Assembly (NCBI RefSeq): GCF_006539505.1 | Contig: NZ_BJND01000030.1 | Span: 1 to 64,000, forward strand | DNA length: 64,000 nt | From: Streptomyces spinoverrucosus | GTDB lineage: Bacteria; Actinomycetota; Actinomycetes; Streptomycetales; Streptomycetaceae | Reading direction: 5' to 3' | Shown here: positions 26,624-35,824 of the stretch, piece after piece | How positions within the stretch are numbered: the first letter of the stretch is position 1 | How the letters are laid out: each line of letters starts with the position of its first letter | Program-made: the position numbers and the translations under genes | Notes under the pieces: model-generated | Told to the model about the DNA's origin: nothing | The model's database searches: none | Seen by the model: only the letters and a program-made list of their open reading frames with translations

Positions 26624-27727
26624 ATGACCTCGAACGGTTCCCCAGTTCCCCCCTCCGGCCCGGCCGGTCGTCGGCGTGCGCTGGGGAGGGGGCCGGGGGC
26701 TCCGGCGGTACCCGTTGAGGCTCCGGTTCCTGTTCAGGCGACGGTTCCTGTACAGGCTCCGCCTCCGCCGGTCGCTCCCGTGGAGCCGGAACCCGAGGTC
26801 CCCGAGGTCGTCGTACCGGAACCCGAGCCCGAACCCGCGGAGCCCGCTGAGTCCACGAAGCCCGCGGAGGGCGACACCGGTGGCTTCAAGGTGCGGCTCT
26901 CGAACTTCGAGGGCCCCTTCGACCTGCTGCTCCAGCTGATCTCCAAGCACAAGCTCGACGTCACCGAAGTCGCCCTGTCCAAGGTGACCGACGAGTTCAT
27001 GGCGCACATCCGGGCCATGGGGCCGGACTGGGACCTGGACGAGACGACCGAGTTCCTGGTCGTCGCCGCCACCCTGCTCGACCTGAAGGCGGCGCGGCTG
27101 CTGCCCGCCGCCGAGGTGGAGGACGAGGCCGACCTGGCCCTGCTGGAGGCCCGTGACCTGTTGTTCGCGCGGCTCCTGCAGTACCGCGCGTACAAACAGG
27201 TCGCCGAGATCTTCAACCGCCGCCTCGACGACGAGGCCCTCCGCTACCCCCGCACCGTCGGCCTCGAACCGCAGCACGCCGAGCTGCTCCCCGAGGTCGT
27301 GATCAGCATCGGCCCGGAAGGGTTCGCGAAGCTCGCGGTCAAGGCGATGCAGCCGAAGCCCAAGCCGCAGGTGTACGTCGACCACATCCACGCGCCGCTG
27401 GTGAGTGTGCAGGAGCAGGCCGGGATCGTCGTGGCGCGGCTGAAGGAACTCGGCGAGGCGAGCTTCCGCACGCTCGTCGAGGACACCGACGACACCCTCA
27501 CCGTGGTGGCCAGGTTCCTGGCGTTGCTGGAGCTGTACCGGGAGAAGGCCGTGGCGCTGGAGCAGGAGACCGCCCTCGGGGAGCTGCTGGTGCGCTGGAC
27601 CGGCGGCGAGGGGGATGCCGCACCGATGGTGACCGACGAGTTCGACCGACCGCCGGAGCAGCCCGAGCAGGCCCCGTCCCAGTCCCAGTCCCAGGAGCAG
27701 GAGCAGGAGCAGGAGGAGCAGGAGTGA
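26624..27727 (+). CDS. scpA: Segregation and condensation protein A (SMC kleisin)
   Basis: 367 residues. The first ~85 are Pro/Val/Glu repeats (VPVEAPVPVQ, EPEPEPAEP) not present in typical ScpA (about 250 residues). The kleisin core starts FKVRLSNFEGPFDLLLQLISKHKLDVTEVALSKVTDEF and includes EFLVVAATLLDLKAARLLP; the C-terminal winged helix is ELGEASFRTLVEDTDDTLTVVARFLALLELYREKAVALEQ. A tail of SQSQSQEQEQEQ ends it. It bridges SMC heads together with ScpB in chromosome compaction and segregation. GTG overlap with scpB implies coupling. Confidence 0.94.
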   Translation: MTSNGSPVPPSGPAGRRRALGRGPGAPAVPVEAPVPVQATVPVQAPPPPVAPVEPEPEVPEVVVPEPEPEPAEPAESTKPAEGDTGGFKVRLSNFEGPFDLLLQLISKHKLDVTEVALSKVTDEFMAHIRAMGPDWDLDETTEFLVVAATLLDLKAARLLPAAEVEDEADLALLEARDLLFARLLQYRAYKQVAEIFNRRLDDEALRYPRTVGLEPQHAELLPEVVISIGPEGFAKLAVKAMQPKPKPQVYVDHIHAPLVSVQEQAGIVVARLKELGEASFRTLVEDTDDTLTVVARFLALLELYREKAVALEQETALGELLVRWTGGEGDAAPMVTDEFDRPPEQPEQAPSQSQSQEQEQEQEEQE

Positions 27728-28380
27728 GCGAGGAGACCACCGAGCTGCCGGCCGGGCTGCGTGCCGTCGCCGATCTGGAGCTGAAGCCCGCCCTGGAGGC
27801 CGTCCTGATGGTCGTGGACGAGCCCGCGACCGTGGAGCACCTCGCGAAGATACTGGAGCGGCCCAAGCGGACGATCACCAAGGCGCTGCGGGAGCTGGCC
27901 GACGAGTACACCGCGCAGGGGCGCGGCTTCGAGCTGCGGCTCATCGCGGGCGGCTGGCGTTTCTACACCCGCCCCGAGTACGCCCCCGCCGTCGAGCGGC
28001 TCGCCCTGGAGGGCCAGACCGCCCGGCTCACCCAGGCGGCGCTGGAGACGCTCGCGGTGGTGGCGTACCGCCAGCCGGTCAGCCGCAGCCGCGTCTCCGC
28101 CGTACGCGGAGTCAACTGCGACGGTGTCATGCGCACCCTCCTGCAGCGCGGGCTGGTGCAGGAGGCGGGCACGGAACCCGAAACAGGTGCGATCCTGTAC
28201 ACGACGACGAACTACTTCCTGGAGCGGATGGGCCTGCGCGGCCTGGACGAACTTCCGGAGCTCGCGCCCTTCCTCCCCGAGGCGGCGGCGATCGAGGCCG
28301 AGACGCAGGAAGGCGTGCCGTCGTTCGATCCGGACGCTCCGGATTCCGAGGACGCAGACGACAAGACGACGGAACTTTGA
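27724..28380 (+). CDS. scpB: Segregation and condensation protein B
   Basis: 218 residues, GTG start overlapping the scpA stop (GTGA). Two winged-helix domains: LKPALEAVLMVVDEPATVEHLAKILERPKRTITKALREL and LTQAALETLAVVAYRQPVSRSRVSAVRGVNCDGVMRTLLQRGLV, the second being the ScpB hallmark. An acidic, Asp-rich tail (about 190-218) follows. It dimerises and binds ScpA. Its stop shares a base with the next ATG (TGATG). Confidence 0.95.
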   Translation: MSEETTELPAGLRAVADLELKPALEAVLMVVDEPATVEHLAKILERPKRTITKALRELADEYTAQGRGFELRLIAGGWRFYTRPEYAPAVERLALEGQTARLTQAALETLAVVAYRQPVSRSRVSAVRGVNCDGVMRTLLQRGLVQEAGTEPETGAILYTTTNYFLERMGLRGLDELPELAPFLPEAAAIEAETQEGVPSFDPDAPDSEDADDKTTEL

Positions 28381-29450
28381 TGCGAAGCAGCGGCAGTGGC
28401 AAGAGTGGCGGGACCGGCGGGCGCGGCAACTACCGCGGTGCCGGTAACAACAGGGACCAGAAGCAGGGGCAGGGCCGCCCCCGCAAGCCCCGCCCCGAGG
28501 AGCGCCGCTACGACGTGGGGCCCGGGGCGACCAAGGACGGCCCGAAGGCGGGACGCGGCGGCGCGGCCCGCGGCGGCGCCAAGGGCGGGCCCAAGAAGCC
28601 CCAGCAGGGCGGGCGTACGGCACCCGCGCGCTCGCGTGAGTACGAGACGCGGGTCGAGGAGCGCAACCGGGAGCGGTACGCGGGCAAGAAGGACGTCAAG
28701 CTGCCCAAGACCTTCCCCGGCGCCGAGCAGGAGGGCGAGCGGCTGCAGAAGGTGCTCGCGCGCGCGGGCTACGGCTCCCGGCGCGCCTGCGAGGAGCTGA
28801 TCGACGAGGCCCGCGTCGAGGTCAACGGCGAGATCGTCACCGAGCAGGGCCTGCGGGTCGACCCCGAGAAGGACGAGATCAAGGTCGACGGCCTGACGGT
28901 CGCCACGCAGTCGTACCAGTTCTTCTCCCTCAACAAGCCCGCCGGTGTCGTCTCGACGATGGAGGACCCCGAGGGGCGCCAGTGCCTCGGCGACTACGTC
29001 ACCAACCGCGAGACGCGGCTCTTCCACGTCGGCCGGCTCGACACCGAGACCGAGGGCGTCATCCTGCTCACCAACCACGGTGAGCTGGCCCACCGCCTGA
29101 CCCACCCCAAGTACGGCGTGAAGAAGACCTACCTCGCGCACATCGTCGGCCCGATCCCGCGCGACCTGGGCAAGCGACTGAAGGACGGCATCCAGCTGGA
29201 GGACGGGTACGCGCGCGCGGACCACTTCCGGGTCGTCGAGCAGACCGGCAAGAACTACCTCGTCGAGGTCACCCTGCACGAGGGCCGCAAGCACATCGTG
29301 CGGCGGATGCTGGCGGAGGCGGGCTTCCCCGTCGACAAGCTGGTGCGCACGGCCTTCGGCCCGATCACGCTGGGCGACCAGAAGTCGGGCTGGCTGCGGC
29401 GGCTGTCCAACACCGAGGTCGGGATGCTGATGAAGGAAGTGGACCTCTAG
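28380..29450 (+). CDS. rRNA pseudouridine synthase (RsuA/RluB family)
   Basis: 356 residues; ATG overlaps the scpB stop. Residues 1-115 are a Gly/Arg/Lys-rich disordered tail (RGNYRGAGNNRDQKQ, AARGGAKGGPKKPQQGG). An S4 domain (ERLQKVLARAGYGSRRACEELI) and catalytic domain with Asp in HVGRLDTETEGVILLTN, then GVKKTYLAHI and EGRKHIVRRMLAEAGFPV. By homology it modifies 23S rRNA (RluB, U2605). The scpA-scpB-pseudouridine synthase order is widely conserved. Confidence 0.93.
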   Translation: MRSSGSGKSGGTGGRGNYRGAGNNRDQKQGQGRPRKPRPEERRYDVGPGATKDGPKAGRGGAARGGAKGGPKKPQQGGRTAPARSREYETRVEERNRERYAGKKDVKLPKTFPGAEQEGERLQKVLARAGYGSRRACEELIDEARVEVNGEIVTEQGLRVDPEKDEIKVDGLTVATQSYQFFSLNKPAGVVSTMEDPEGRQCLGDYVTNRETRLFHVGRLDTETEGVILLTNHGELAHRLTHPKYGVKKTYLAHIVGPIPRDLGKRLKDGIQLEDGYARADHFRVVEQTGKNYLVEVTLHEGRKHIVRRMLAEAGFPVDKLVRTAFGPITLGDQKSGWLRRLSNTEVGMLMKEVDL

Positions 29451-29484
29451 TCCGCCCCCTCAGTCCGCCCTTGCTGGTCCCCCC

Positions 29485-29513
29485 TTGTGAGTGACGACCA
29501 CCCCCTTTATAGT
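29485..29513 (+). promoter_or_regulatory. Promoter of the nrtR-like operon
   Basis: -35 ttgtga (29485-29490), 17-base spacer, -10 tatagt (29508-29513). Transcription would start near 29520, about 23 bases before the ATG. The -10 lies inside the left arm of the operator palindrome. Confidence 0.7.
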
Positions 29514-29533
29514 CAGTACGACTATTAAGGGGG
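29501..29533. promoter_or_regulatory. Inverted-repeat operator upstream of NrtR-type regulator
   Basis: Arms ccccctttatagtc (29501-29514) and gactattaaggggg (29520-29533) around agtac; 13 of 14 bases pair. A tatagtc/gactatt core overlapping the -10 box and ending 9 bases before the regulator ATG indicates an autoregulatory site. Confidence 0.8.
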
Positions 29534-29542
29534 TGGTGGTGT

Positions 29543-30262
29543 ATGCGGGCCTACGACAAGTACGCCTACGAACCCTTCGCCGTCACCGTCGACCTCGCCG
29601 TCCTCACCCTCCGCGCCGGCGCGCTGCATGTGCTGCTCGTCGAGCGCGGACAGGAGCCGTACGCCGGCCGCTGGGCGCTGCCCGGCGGCTTCGTGCAGCC
29701 GGACGAGTCCGCCGAGACGGCGGCCCGGCGTGAACTCTCCGAGGAGACCGGCCTGTCCGACGTCTCCGGGCTGCACCTGGAGCAGCTGCGGACCTACAGC
29801 GAGCCGGACCGCGACCCCCGCATGCGGGTCGTGTCCGTCGCCTTCACCGCGCTGCTGCCCGACCCTCCCGAGCCGCACGGCGGCGGCGATGCCGCGCAGG
29901 CCCGCTGGGTGCCGTACGACACAGCCCGGCCGCTGGCCTTCGACCACGACCGGATCCTGGCCGACGCGCATGAGCGGGTCGGCGCCAAGCTGGAGTACAC
30001 CGGCCTGGCCACCGCCTTCTGCCCGTCCGAGTTCACGCTCGGCGAGCTCCAGCAGGTCTACGAGACCGTGTGGGGCACCCCGCTCGACCGGCCCAACTTC
30101 CGGCGCAAGGTGCTCGCCACCCCCGGCTTCGTCGAACCGGTCCCCGGCGCCGCGCGCCTGACCGGTGGCCGCGGCAAACCCGCCGCCCTCTACCGCGCGG
30201 GCGGCGCCGCCGCCCTGCACCCGCCCCTCCTCCGACCGTCCCGGGAAGGACGCCCCGCATGA
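29543..30262 (+). CDS. nrtR: NrtR-type Nudix transcriptional regulator
   Basis: 239 residues. An N-terminal Nudix domain with a complete Nudix box (GGFVQPDESAETAARRELSEETGL, conserved residues G, E, R, E, E, E, G) and a C-terminal winged helix FTLGELQQVYETVWGTPLDRPNFRRKVLATPGFVEPV, the NrtR arrangement. NrtR proteins bind ADP-ribose or related nucleotides and control NAD metabolism; most have lost hydrolase residues, but this one keeps the whole box and could still hydrolyse. The palindrome just upstream is its likely operator. The stop overlaps the next ATG (ATGA). Confidence 0.88.
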   Translation: MRAYDKYAYEPFAVTVDLAVLTLRAGALHVLLVERGQEPYAGRWALPGGFVQPDESAETAARRELSEETGLSDVSGLHLEQLRTYSEPDRDPRMRVVSVAFTALLPDPPEPHGGGDAAQARWVPYDTARPLAFDHDRILADAHERVGAKLEYTGLATAFCPSEFTLGELQQVYETVWGTPLDRPNFRRKVLATPGFVEPVPGAARLTGGRGKPAALYRAGGAAALHPPLLRPSREGRPA

Positions 30263-31281
30263 CCACGACCACCGTCCGCAAGCGCGCCGCCACCGGCTCA
30301 CTGCTCGGCCTCGCCCTCGGGGACGCGCTCGGCTACCCGACCGAGTTCCACAACGTGCCGTCGATCCTCGCCAAGTACGGACCCTGGCGGCAGCTGGAAC
30401 TGCCCACGCCCGCGCTCGTCACCGACGACACCCAGATGACGCTGGCGCTGGGGCGCGGGCTGCGGACGGCGATGGACCGGGGGGTGCTCGGGCCCAAGCG
30501 GTTCGAGCGGCCGGTGCGCGAGGAGTTCGTGGACTGGTACCAGTCCCCGGAGAACAACCGGGCGCCGGGCCGGACCTGCCTCGTCGCGTGCAACATGCTC
30601 AAGGACGAAAGCCGCGCCTGGCAGGACGCCAGCCAGATCCAGTCCAAGGGCTGCGGCGCCAACATGAGGGTCGCGCCGATCGGCCTGGTCCCCGGCCTGA
30701 GCGACGAACAGCGCGCGGGCGCCGCCCAGTTGCAGGCCGCCCTCACGCACGGGCATCCGACGGCCCTCGCCGCGTCCGACCTCACCGCGCACGCCGTACG
30801 ACTGCTCGCGCAGGGCGCCGAGCCGACCGGACTGGTCGGGCTGCTGCGGTCGTACGCCTACGAGAACCGCAACCGCTACCACGAGCGCTGGCTGGGCGAT
30901 CTGTGGACGCGGGCGGAGGACGCCACGCCGGAGCAGTTCATCGCGCGCGGGTGGGACGAGTGCCTGGGGGTGCTCGACCGGCTGCGGGACGCCGTACGGA
31001 CGATCTCGCCGGAGACCGACCCCTGCCTCGCCACGGGGGAGGGCTGGATCGCCGAGGAGGCGCTGGCCACCGGGCTGCTGTGCTTCCTGCAGTTCGTGGA
31101 CGAGCCACTGACGGCCCTGCGGCGGGCCGCGTGCACCTCCGGCGACTCCGACTCCATCGCATGCCTCGCTGGGGCCTTCGCGGGCGCGTACCTCGGCGCC
31201 GAGGCCTGGCCGACCGAGTGGGCGGACCGGATCGAGTACCGGGGGGAGCTGGTCACGCTGGGCGCGCTCTGGGACCTCTGA
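30259..31281 (+). CDS. ADP-ribosylglycohydrolase
   Basis: 340 residues from ATG 30259 overlapping the nrtR stop. ARH-family metal-binding motifs are all present: GLALGDALGYPTEF near the N-terminus, TDDTQMTLALG, and SGDSDSIACLAGAFAGAYLG near the C-terminus (two-Mg site). It removes ADP-ribose from proteins (DraG/ARH-like) or related conjugates. Coupling to an ADP-ribose-sensing NrtR regulator fits a feedback unit in NAD/ADP-ribose turnover. Confidence 0.92.
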   Translation: MTTTTVRKRAATGSLLGLALGDALGYPTEFHNVPSILAKYGPWRQLELPTPALVTDDTQMTLALGRGLRTAMDRGVLGPKRFERPVREEFVDWYQSPENNRAPGRTCLVACNMLKDESRAWQDASQIQSKGCGANMRVAPIGLVPGLSDEQRAGAAQLQAALTHGHPTALAASDLTAHAVRLLAQGAEPTGLVGLLRSYAYENRNRYHERWLGDLWTRAEDATPEQFIARGWDECLGVLDRLRDAVRTISPETDPCLATGEGWIAEEALATGLLCFLQFVDEPLTALRRAACTSGDSDSIACLAGAFAGAYLGAEAWPTEWADRIEYRGELVTLGALWDL

Positions 31282-31387
31282 GGCGTCTGCTCCGTCTCAG
31301 GGGGCGAGCGCCCCGCACCTGTGTGTAGCGGGCTGACTAGGCTTGATGGACGTAGAGCCGATTCGCACACCAGCAAGGAGCATCGCC

Positions 31388-31750
31388 GTGGCGGTACGAG
31401 CGGTCCGGGGCGCCGTCCAACTTCAGCGGGACGAGGCCGGCCACATGGACGAGCAGGTCGGGGCCCTGCTCACCGCCATCCTGGAGCGGAACGGGCTGAC
31501 CACCGACGACCTGATCAGCATCTGGTTCACGGCCACGCCCGATCTGCACAGCGACTTCCCGGCCGCCGCCGCCCGCAAGCTCGGCATCCTCGACGTGCCG
31601 CTGATCTGCGCCCAGGAACTGGACATCGAGGGCGCGATGCCCCGGGTCGTCCGGGTGCTCGCGCACATCGAGTCCGACAAGCCGCGCGCCGACATCAACC
31701 ACGTCTACCTCGGCGCCGCCGCCGCTCTGCGCAAGGACATCGCCCAGTGA
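31388..31750 (+). CDS. aroH: Chorismate mutase, AroH type
   Basis: 120 residues from GTG 31388 (8 bases after aaggag at 31374-31379). AVRAVRGAVQLQRDEAGHM, LISIWFTATPDLHSDFPAAAARKLG, VPLICAQELDIEGAMPRVVRVLAH match monofunctional AroH trimers. It converts chorismate to prephenate. The following prephenate dehydrogenase overlaps its stop, so the pair performs two consecutive steps to tyrosine. Confidence 0.95.
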   Translation: MAVRAVRGAVQLQRDEAGHMDEQVGALLTAILERNGLTTDDLISIWFTATPDLHSDFPAAAARKLGILDVPLICAQELDIEGAMPRVVRVLAHIESDKPRADINHVYLGAAAALRKDIAQ

Positions 31751-32832
31751 GAACCGCACTCGTCATCGGCACCGGGCTCATCGGCACCTCCGCCGCCCTG
31801 GCCCTCGCCCAGCGCGGCGTCGTCGTCCACCTCGCCGACCACGACCCCGAGCAGGCCCGTACGGCGGCCGCGCTCGGCGCCGGCACGGACGAGGCGCCCG
31901 AGGGGCCCGTCGACCTCGCGATCGTCGCCGCCCCGCCCGCGCACGTCGCCGCGGTGCTCGCCGACGCCATGCGACGCGGCGTCGCCCGCGGCTACATCGA
32001 CGTGGCCAGCGTCAAGGGCGGCCCGCGCCGGGAGCTGGAGGCGCTCGGGCTGGACCTGACCTGGTACCTCGGCACGCACCCCATGTCCGGCCGGGAGAAG
32101 TCCGGCCCGCTGGCCGCGACCGGCGACCTCTTCGAGGGCCGCCCCTGGGTGCTCACGCCCACCCGGGACACCGACACCGAGGTGCTGAACCTCGCCCTGG
32201 AGCTGGTCTCGCACTGCCGTGCCGTGCCGGTCGTCATGGACGCCGACGCCCACGACCGGGCCGTTGCCCTGGTCTCGCACATGCCCCACCTGGTCTCCAG
32301 CATGGTCGCCGCCCGTCTGGAGAACGCCGAGGAGGCGGCCGTACGGCTGTGCGGGCAGGGCATCCGGGACGTGACCCGGATCGCCGCCTCCGACCCGGGG
32401 ATGTGGATCGACATCCTCTCCGCGAACCCCGGCCCGGTCGCCGACCTGCTCAGCGATGTCGCCGCCGACCTCGGCGAGACCGTCCAGGCCCTGCGCGCCC
32501 TGCAGTCCTCCGACGAGGCCAAGCGCAGGGAGGGGACCGTCGGCATCGAGGACGTGCTGCGGCGGGGCAACGCCGGGCAGGTCCGCGTGCCCGGCAAGCA
32601 CGGGTCCGCGCCGCGGGCGTACGAGGTCGTCGCGGTGCTCATCGACGACCAGCCCGGCCAGCTGGCCCGCATCTTCGCGGACGCGGGGCAGGCCGGGGTC
32701 AACATCGAGGACGTACGCATCGAGCACGCGACCGGGCAGCAGGCCGGTCTCGTGCAGCTGATGGTGGAGCCGAAGGCGGCGCCCGTGCTGACGGCGGCCC
32801 TGCGGGAGCGAGGGTGGGCGATCCGGCAGTAG
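31747..32832 (+). CDS. tyrA: Prephenate dehydrogenase with C-terminal ACT domain
   Basis: 361 residues, GTG overlapping the aroH stop (GTGA). Rossmann start TALVIGTGLIGTSAALALAQRGV; catalytic region GTHPMSGREKSGPLAA and SHMPHLVSSMVA; C-terminal ACT domain YEVVAVLIDDQPGQLARIFADAGQAGVNIEDVRIEH. It oxidises prephenate to 4-hydroxyphenylpyruvate with NAD; the ACT domain suggests tyrosine feedback inhibition. Confidence 0.95.
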   Translation: MRTALVIGTGLIGTSAALALAQRGVVVHLADHDPEQARTAAALGAGTDEAPEGPVDLAIVAAPPAHVAAVLADAMRRGVARGYIDVASVKGGPRRELEALGLDLTWYLGTHPMSGREKSGPLAATGDLFEGRPWVLTPTRDTDTEVLNLALELVSHCRAVPVVMDADAHDRAVALVSHMPHLVSSMVAARLENAEEAAVRLCGQGIRDVTRIAASDPGMWIDILSANPGPVADLLSDVAADLGETVQALRALQSSDEAKRREGTVGIEDVLRRGNAGQVRVPGKHGSAPRAYEVVAVLIDDQPGQLARIFADAGQAGVNIEDVRIEHATGQQAGLVQLMVEPKAAPVLTAALRERGWAIRQ

Positions 32833-32935
32833 CGGGTGGCGTGCGTGCGGCCGGACGAGTGACCCGCACCCAGTAACCTTGTGCGGGGCACCGGCACGCC
32901 CCACACCACCACCCCGGCCCAGGAAGGTCCCCACA

Positions 32936-33616
32936 GTGGAAAGCGCCCCGGCAGTGATTGTCGCCATCGACGGCCCCTCCGGCACGGGCAAGTCGAGCAC
33001 GTCGAAGGCAGTGGCGGCGCAGCTCGGTCTGAGCTACCTGGACACCGGTGCCCAGTACCGGGCGATCACCTGGTGGATGGTGACCAACGGGATCGACGTC
33101 GACGACCCGTCGGAGATCGCCGCCGTGGCCGGCAAGCCGGACATCGTCTCCGGCACCGACCCGGCGGGCCCGACGATCACGGTCGACGGTGTGGACGTCG
33201 CCGGTCCGATCCGCACCCAGGAGGTCACCGCCAAGGTCAGCGCGGTCAGCGCGGTGCCCGAGGTGCGCGCCCGGATCACCGAGCTGCAGCGCTCGATCGC
33301 GGCCGCCGCCGAGAAGGGCATCGTCGTCGAGGGCCGCGACATCGGTACGACGGTGCTGCCGGACGCCGACCTGAAGATCTTCCTCACCGCCTCCCCGGAG
33401 GCCCGCGCCGCCCGGCGCAGCGGCGAGCTGAAGAACGCGGACGTGCACGCCACCCGCGAGGCCCTGATCAAGCGGGACGCCGCCGACTCCAACCGGAAGA
33501 CCTCGCCGCTCGCCAAGGCGGACGACGCGGTCGAGGTGGACACCACCGACCTGACGCTGCCGCAGGTCATCGAGTGCGTCGTCACCCTCGTCGAGGAGAA
33601 GCGGGCGGCGAAGTGA
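32936..33616 (+). CDS. cmk: Cytidylate kinase
   Basis: 226 residues from GTG 32936, with aggaagg 8 bases upstream. P-loop IDGPSGTGKSSTSKAVA, LDTGAQYRAITWWM, then the NMP-binding region and EGRDIGTTVLPDADLKIFLTAS; LID-region RKTSPLAKADDAVEVDTT. It phosphorylates CMP/dCMP. Overlaps plsC-like gene (GTGA); cmk-plsC-der forms one operon. Confidence 0.96.
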   Translation: MESAPAVIVAIDGPSGTGKSSTSKAVAAQLGLSYLDTGAQYRAITWWMVTNGIDVDDPSEIAAVAGKPDIVSGTDPAGPTITVDGVDVAGPIRTQEVTAKVSAVSAVPEVRARITELQRSIAAAAEKGIVVEGRDIGTTVLPDADLKIFLTASPEARAARRSGELKNADVHATREALIKRDAADSNRKTSPLAKADDAVEVDTTDLTLPQVIECVVTLVEEKRAAK

Positions 33617-34260
33617 CCGAGGCACCGTCCCAGCGGGGCGCGGAGGCCGGCCGGCGCATCGGCCTCCCGCTGATGCACGCGCTGTGGCGGCCCCGGGTGC
33701 TGGGCGCCTGGAAGGTTCCGGCGACCGGCCCGGTCATCCTCGCCGTCAACCACTCGCACAACGTCGACGGTCCGATGGTGATGGGCGTCGCGCCCCGGCC
33801 GGTGCACTTCCTGATCAAGAAAGAGGCGTTCGTCGGCCCGCTCGACCCCTTCCTGACCAGGATCGGCCAGGTCAAGGTGGACCGGCAGAGCACCGACCGC
33901 ACGGCCGTCACACGGGCGCTGGACGTGCTGTCGGCCGGCGGTGTGCTGGGGATATTCCCGGAGGGCACCCGGGGTGAGGGCGACTTCGCCTCGCTGCGCG
34001 CCGGGCTCGCGTACTTCGCCGTGCGCAGCGGCGCGCCGATCGTCCCGGTCGCCGTACTGGGAAGTTCCGAGCGGCGGGGACGGTTGATAAAGGGGTTGCC
34101 CCCACTGCGGCACCGCATCGACGTCGTCTTCGGCGAACCGTTCGAGGCGGGCGACGGCAGCGGGCGGCGTACCCGCACGGCGCTGGACGAGGCGACCGAG
34201 CGCATCCAGAAGCAGCTCACCGAGCACCTGGAAAACGCCAGGCGCCTTACCGGGCGCTAG
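33613..34260 (+). CDS. 1-acyl-sn-glycerol-3-phosphate acyltransferase (PlsC-like)
   Basis: 215 residues, GTG 33613 overlapping cmk stop. HX4D catalytic motif in VNHSHNVDGP, substrate block IFPEGTRGEGDF, and VPVAVLGSSERRG. A single weak hydrophobic segment; peripheral membrane protein. Acylation of lysophosphatidate in phospholipid synthesis is expected. Fused or adjacent PlsC with Cmk and Der is common in actinobacteria. Confidence 0.9.
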   Translation: MTEAPSQRGAEAGRRIGLPLMHALWRPRVLGAWKVPATGPVILAVNHSHNVDGPMVMGVAPRPVHFLIKKEAFVGPLDPFLTRIGQVKVDRQSTDRTAVTRALDVLSAGGVLGIFPEGTRGEGDFASLRAGLAYFAVRSGAPIVPVAVLGSSERRGRLIKGLPPLRHRIDVVFGEPFEAGDGSGRRTRTALDEATERIQKQLTEHLENARRLTGR

Positions 34261-34336
34261 GCGACACTGAGTAGTGGATCAGCCCGAACCGGGGTACTCC
34301 ACCGATCACCACGATGAACGACGAGGTACGGACTTC

Positions 34337-35821
34337 ATGAACGACCAGATCCAGCCCGACGGCTCGGACGCGTTCGAGCACGATCACGGGGCGCTCGGCG
34401 ACGCCGAGTACGCGGAGTTCATGGAGCTCGCCGCCGAAGAGGGCTTCGACCTGGAGGAGGTCGAGGGCGCCATCGAGGCGGCCGGGCACGGACCGCTGCC
34501 CGTCCTCGCCGTGGTCGGCCGCCCCAATGTCGGCAAGTCGACTCTGGTGAACCGCATCATCGGCCGCCGCGAGGCCGTCGTCGAGGACAAGCCGGGCGTC
34601 ACCCGCGACCGTGTCACCTACGAGGCCGAGTGGGCGGGCCGCCGCTTCAAGGTCGTCGACACCGGCGGCTGGGAGCAGGACGTCTTCGGCATCGACGCCT
34701 CTGTGGCCGCGCAGGCCGAGTTCGCCATCGAGGCGGCCGACGCGGTCGTCTTCGTCGTCGACGCCAAGGTGGGCGCCACCGACACCGACGAGGCGGTGGT
34801 ACGACTGCTGCGCAAGGCCGGCAAGCCCGTCGTTTTGTGCGCCAACAAGGTCGACGGCCCGAGCGGCGAGGCCGACGCGGCCTACCTGTGGTCCCTCGGC
34901 CTCGGCGAGCCGCACCCCGTCTCCGCGCTGCACGGCCGCGGCACCGGCGACATGCTGGACGCGGTCCTCGAGGCGCTGCCGGAGGCACCGCGCGAGGCCT
35001 TCGGCGGGACCGGCATCGGCGGCCCGCGCCGCGTCGCCCTGATCGGCCGCCCGAACGTCGGCAAGTCCTCGCTGCTGAACAAGGTGGCGGGCGAGGAGCG
35101 CGTCGTCGTCAACGAACTCGCCGGCACCACCCGCGACCCGGTCGACGAGCTGATCGAACTCGGCGGCAAGACCTGGAAGTTCGTCGACACGGCGGGCATC
35201 CGCAAGCGCGTCCACCTCCAGCAGGGCGCCGACTACTACGCCTCGCTGCGCACCGCCGCCGCCGTCGAGAAGGCCGAGGTGGCCGTCGTCCTGATCGACG
35301 CCGCCGATTCCATCTCGGTGCAGGACCAGCGGATCATCACCATGGCCGTGGAGGCGGGCCGCGCGCTCGTCGTCGCGTACAACAAGTGGGACACCCTCGA
35401 CGAGGAGCGCCGCTACTACCTGGAGCGGGAGATCGAGACCGAGATGGCCCAGGTCTCCTGGGCGCCCCGCGTGAACGTCTCGGCGCAGACCGGGCGGCAC
35501 ATGGAGAAGCTGGTCCCGGCGATCGAGACGGCCCTGGCGGGCTGGGAGACGCGCGTTCCGACGGGCCGGCTGAACGCCTTCCTCGGCGAGCTGGTCTCCG
35601 CCCATCCGCACCCGGTCCGGGGCGGCAAGCAGCCGCGCATCCTGTTCGGCACCCAGGCCGGCACGAAGCCCCCGCGGTTCGTGCTCTTCGCCTCCGGCTT
35701 CATCGAGGCGGGCTACCGGCGCTTCATCGAGCGTCGGCTGCGCGAGGAGTTCGGCTTCGAGGGGACGCCGATCCATATCTCGGTGCGGGTGCGCGAGAAG
35801 CGCGGCGCCAAGAAGAAGTGA
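34337..35821 (+). CDS. der: Ribosome-assembly GTPase Der (EngA)
   Basis: 494 residues from ATG 34337 (preceded by gaggt; an in-frame GTG at 34274 seems too far upstream). An acidic N-terminal extension of ~55 residues precedes two tandem GTPase domains: [16 protein letters not shown] ... DTGGWEQD ... NKVD and [16 protein letters not shown] ... DTAGIRKR ... NKWD, then the KH-like domain [13 protein letters not shown] and a Lys-rich end. It is needed for 50S subunit maturation. Confidence 0.96.
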   Translation: MNDQIQPDGSDAFEHDHGALGDAEYAEFMELAAEEGFDLEEVEGAIEAAGHGPLPVLAVVGRPNVGKSTLVNRIIGRREAVVEDKPGVTRDRVTYEAEWAGRRFKVVDTGGWEQDVFGIDASVAAQAEFAIEAADAVVFVVDAKVGATDTDEAVVRLLRKAGKPVVLCANKVDGPSGEADAAYLWSLGLGEPHPVSALHGRGTGDMLDAVLEALPEAPREAFGGTGIGGPRRVALIGRPNVGKSSLLNKVAGEERVVVNELAGTTRDPVDELIELGGKTWKFVDTAGIRKRVHLQQGADYYASLRTAAAVEKAEVAVVLIDAADSISVQDQRIITMAVEAGRALVVAYNKWDTLDEERRYYLEREIETEMAQVSWAPRVNVSAQTGRHMEKLVPAIETALAGWETRVPTGRLNAFLGELVSAHPHPVRGGKQPRILFGTQAGTKPPRFVLFASGFIEAGYRRFIERRLREEFGFEGTPIHISVRVREKRGAKKK

Positions 35822-35824
35822 CTG

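Noticed and set aside
24670-31370. A shared 14-mer ccgattcgcacacc at about 24670 and 31357
   Set aside because: A few 14-mer matches are expected by chance in 64 kb, and the flanks do not match.
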